Shown here one piece after another: positions 30,796-31,685 of a stretch of DNA of 31,685 bases. Made by a program: the position numbers and the translations under genes. How positions within the stretch are numbered: position 1 is the first letter of the stretch; each line of letters starts with the position of its first letter. The stretch comes from Rhizophagus sp. LPA8_4_AMF. Taxonomy: Eukaryota; Glomeromycota; Glomeromycetes; Glomerales; Glomeraceae. The notes below the pieces were generated by a model. The model ran no database searches. It had not been told where the DNA came from and saw nothing but the letters and a program-made list of their open reading frames with translations. The stretch is taken from positions 1 to 31,685 of the forward strand of contig JADRCO010000525.1 of assembly GCA_021464525.1 (NCBI GenBank), written 5' to 3'.

Positions 30796-31160
30796 TTATC
30801 AGACTGAACCCATTTAGAAGCCAGCCACAAAATGGTAAAAAAGTCCTTTCTGAATATCAAATTAATACCGACTAATAAGCTGTTCAGATTTTTTGGAAAG
30901 AGCTGCAATCCACTATGTAAAGAAGGAGGTGAGAAGAAAATTTTCATCCTGTCTTGGTATATTATTATCATTTGTAAACAACAAACCAGGGCGCTTCTTT
31001 CTAAAGTACTGTTGGACCAACTGCTCTGATAGCTGCTTACCGGTGGGGTGATAAGGCCCACAAGTAGTAAAAAGTCCTTTCTGAATATCGAGTCAACGGC
31101 TAAAAATATTGCTAGATTTTATGTAAGAGCTGTGCCACATTATAAGGTATGGAGAAAAGG
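30796..31160 (+). pseudogene. Decayed coding-like tract, right part, with internal duplication
   Basis: AAAAAGTCCTTTCTGAATAT is present at about 30838 and again at about 31069, each followed by loosely similar sequence ending in AGAGCTG-type words (about 30900 and 31127). This shows a roughly 230-base tandem duplication. A 97-codon minus-strand frame (30768-31061) overlies it but runs into the hAT-like element, so it is not a native gene. The identity of the parent gene is unknown. Confidence 0.25.
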
Positions 31161-31176
31161 AAAAAGAGATTTTTTT

Positions 31177-31209
31177 CGTTAACATTAATGTTAACGTTAA
31201 CATTAACAT
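31177..31209. repeat. TTAATGTTAACATTAACG inverted end, right
   Basis: The stretch CGTTAACATTAATGTTAACG followed by TTAACATTAACATA is a chain of GTTAAC and CATTAATG palindromes. It is the inverted partner of 29404-29423. Confidence 0.5.
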
Positions 31210-31600
31210 AAGATTAGTTTTTGAGTGATTTCCATTTTAAGATGCAGATCTCCCATCTTTGGTATTGATTTGCTAATTATTTATGATCAGCAGCTAACAA
31301 ATCTTTTAGTATTTTAATAATATAGTTTTTTACTTTATATAATATATTGGACAGATAATCTAAGGTCCAAAGCGATTTTCATATTTCCAGATTTTTTATG
31401 ACATAGAAAGATCAATCAATTGTTATTTGAACAAATGAAAATGATATACCATAACAATCTCATATCATATGTCCAATCACACGTCCGTCTATCACAATGT
31501 ATTGAAATGCCTCCAAAAAAATTATGCTCAGCATTTGAATTATGACATACTGAGATTTCTATTTAAAGTTTTCTGTACATACTTTACAGAAACTTCAAGT
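31210..31600. other. No gene recognised
   Basis: The stretch is AT-rich with no supportable feature. A 61-codon plus frame (31469-31654) runs into the terminal repeat and has no coding character. Confidence 0.45.
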
Positions 31601-31610
31601 TTTCAAACAA

Positions 31611-31685
31611 TATCATTTCGATATCAGTTCAATATTGATTCAATATTGATATGATATCAAAATGATATCGAAATAAAGTATTATC
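31611..31685. repeat. Inverted/direct repeat cluster at the window edge
   Basis: ATTTCGATATCA (31615-31626) is inverted at 31663-31674. Between them CAATATTGAT is repeated in tandem at 31630 and 31641. This looks like the end of an element that may continue beyond the window. Confidence 0.5.

Noticed and set aside
30768-31061. 97-codon minus-strand open frame
   Set aside because: Its end lies inside the inserted 30418-30787 element and it spans a tandem duplication; it is not a native reading frame.

Overview
The window looks like very AT-rich (roughly three-quarters A+T) nuclear DNA of a fungus, most likely an arbuscular mycorrhizal fungus of the Rhizophagus type (Glomeromycotina). Support: many dispersed imperfect palindromes around AATTCTGGCCAGAATT, short introns (66 and 81 nt) with GT..AG ends in the one clear gene, TATA and CCAAT boxes, and many short elements with inverted ends. 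The species assignment is inference. No rRNA, tRNA, CRISPR, operon or bacterial ribosome-binding pattern is visible. The region is gene-poor and repeat-rich, and most open frames are short and look like chance.

Layout. 1-4.1 kb: small inverted-repeat elements (51-136, 836-948) and otherwise featureless DNA. 4.19-4.62 kb: a CCAAT + TATA promoter followed by a short intronless open frame. 5.84-25.84 kb: an old tandem duplication, the main structure of the window. Unit A is about 5840-14937 and unit B about 14937-25838, in the same orientation. Conserved blocks run in the same order in both, and the breakpoints share the 7-mer ATCAAAT. The units differ by insertions and losses: unit A alone has about 6.15-6.60 and 6.65-8.05 kb (with nested inverted-repeat elements), and unit B alone has about 18.33-18.59, 22.05-23.56, parts of 23.65-24.6, and about 25.11-25.67 kb. 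Unit B's private DNA holds several weak coding-like frames.

25.9-31.7 kb: a mixed accessory tract. It contains a 698-bp hAT-like non-autonomous element, an orphan terminal-exon-like frame (27417-27474), and the best gene of the window: a three-exon minus-strand gene (28368-28081) for a 46-residue secreted peptide precursor with two Lys-Arg processing sites. Further on are a retroposon-like 3' tail, a decayed coding-like tract split by a 370-bp hAT-like MITE with a perfect 8-bp target duplication, and a partial inverted-repeat element at the right edge.

No multi-gene system or pathway can be assembled from this sequence. The most notable items are the secreted-peptide gene, the dated insertions between the duplicated units, and a repeated motif cassette kept in both units.
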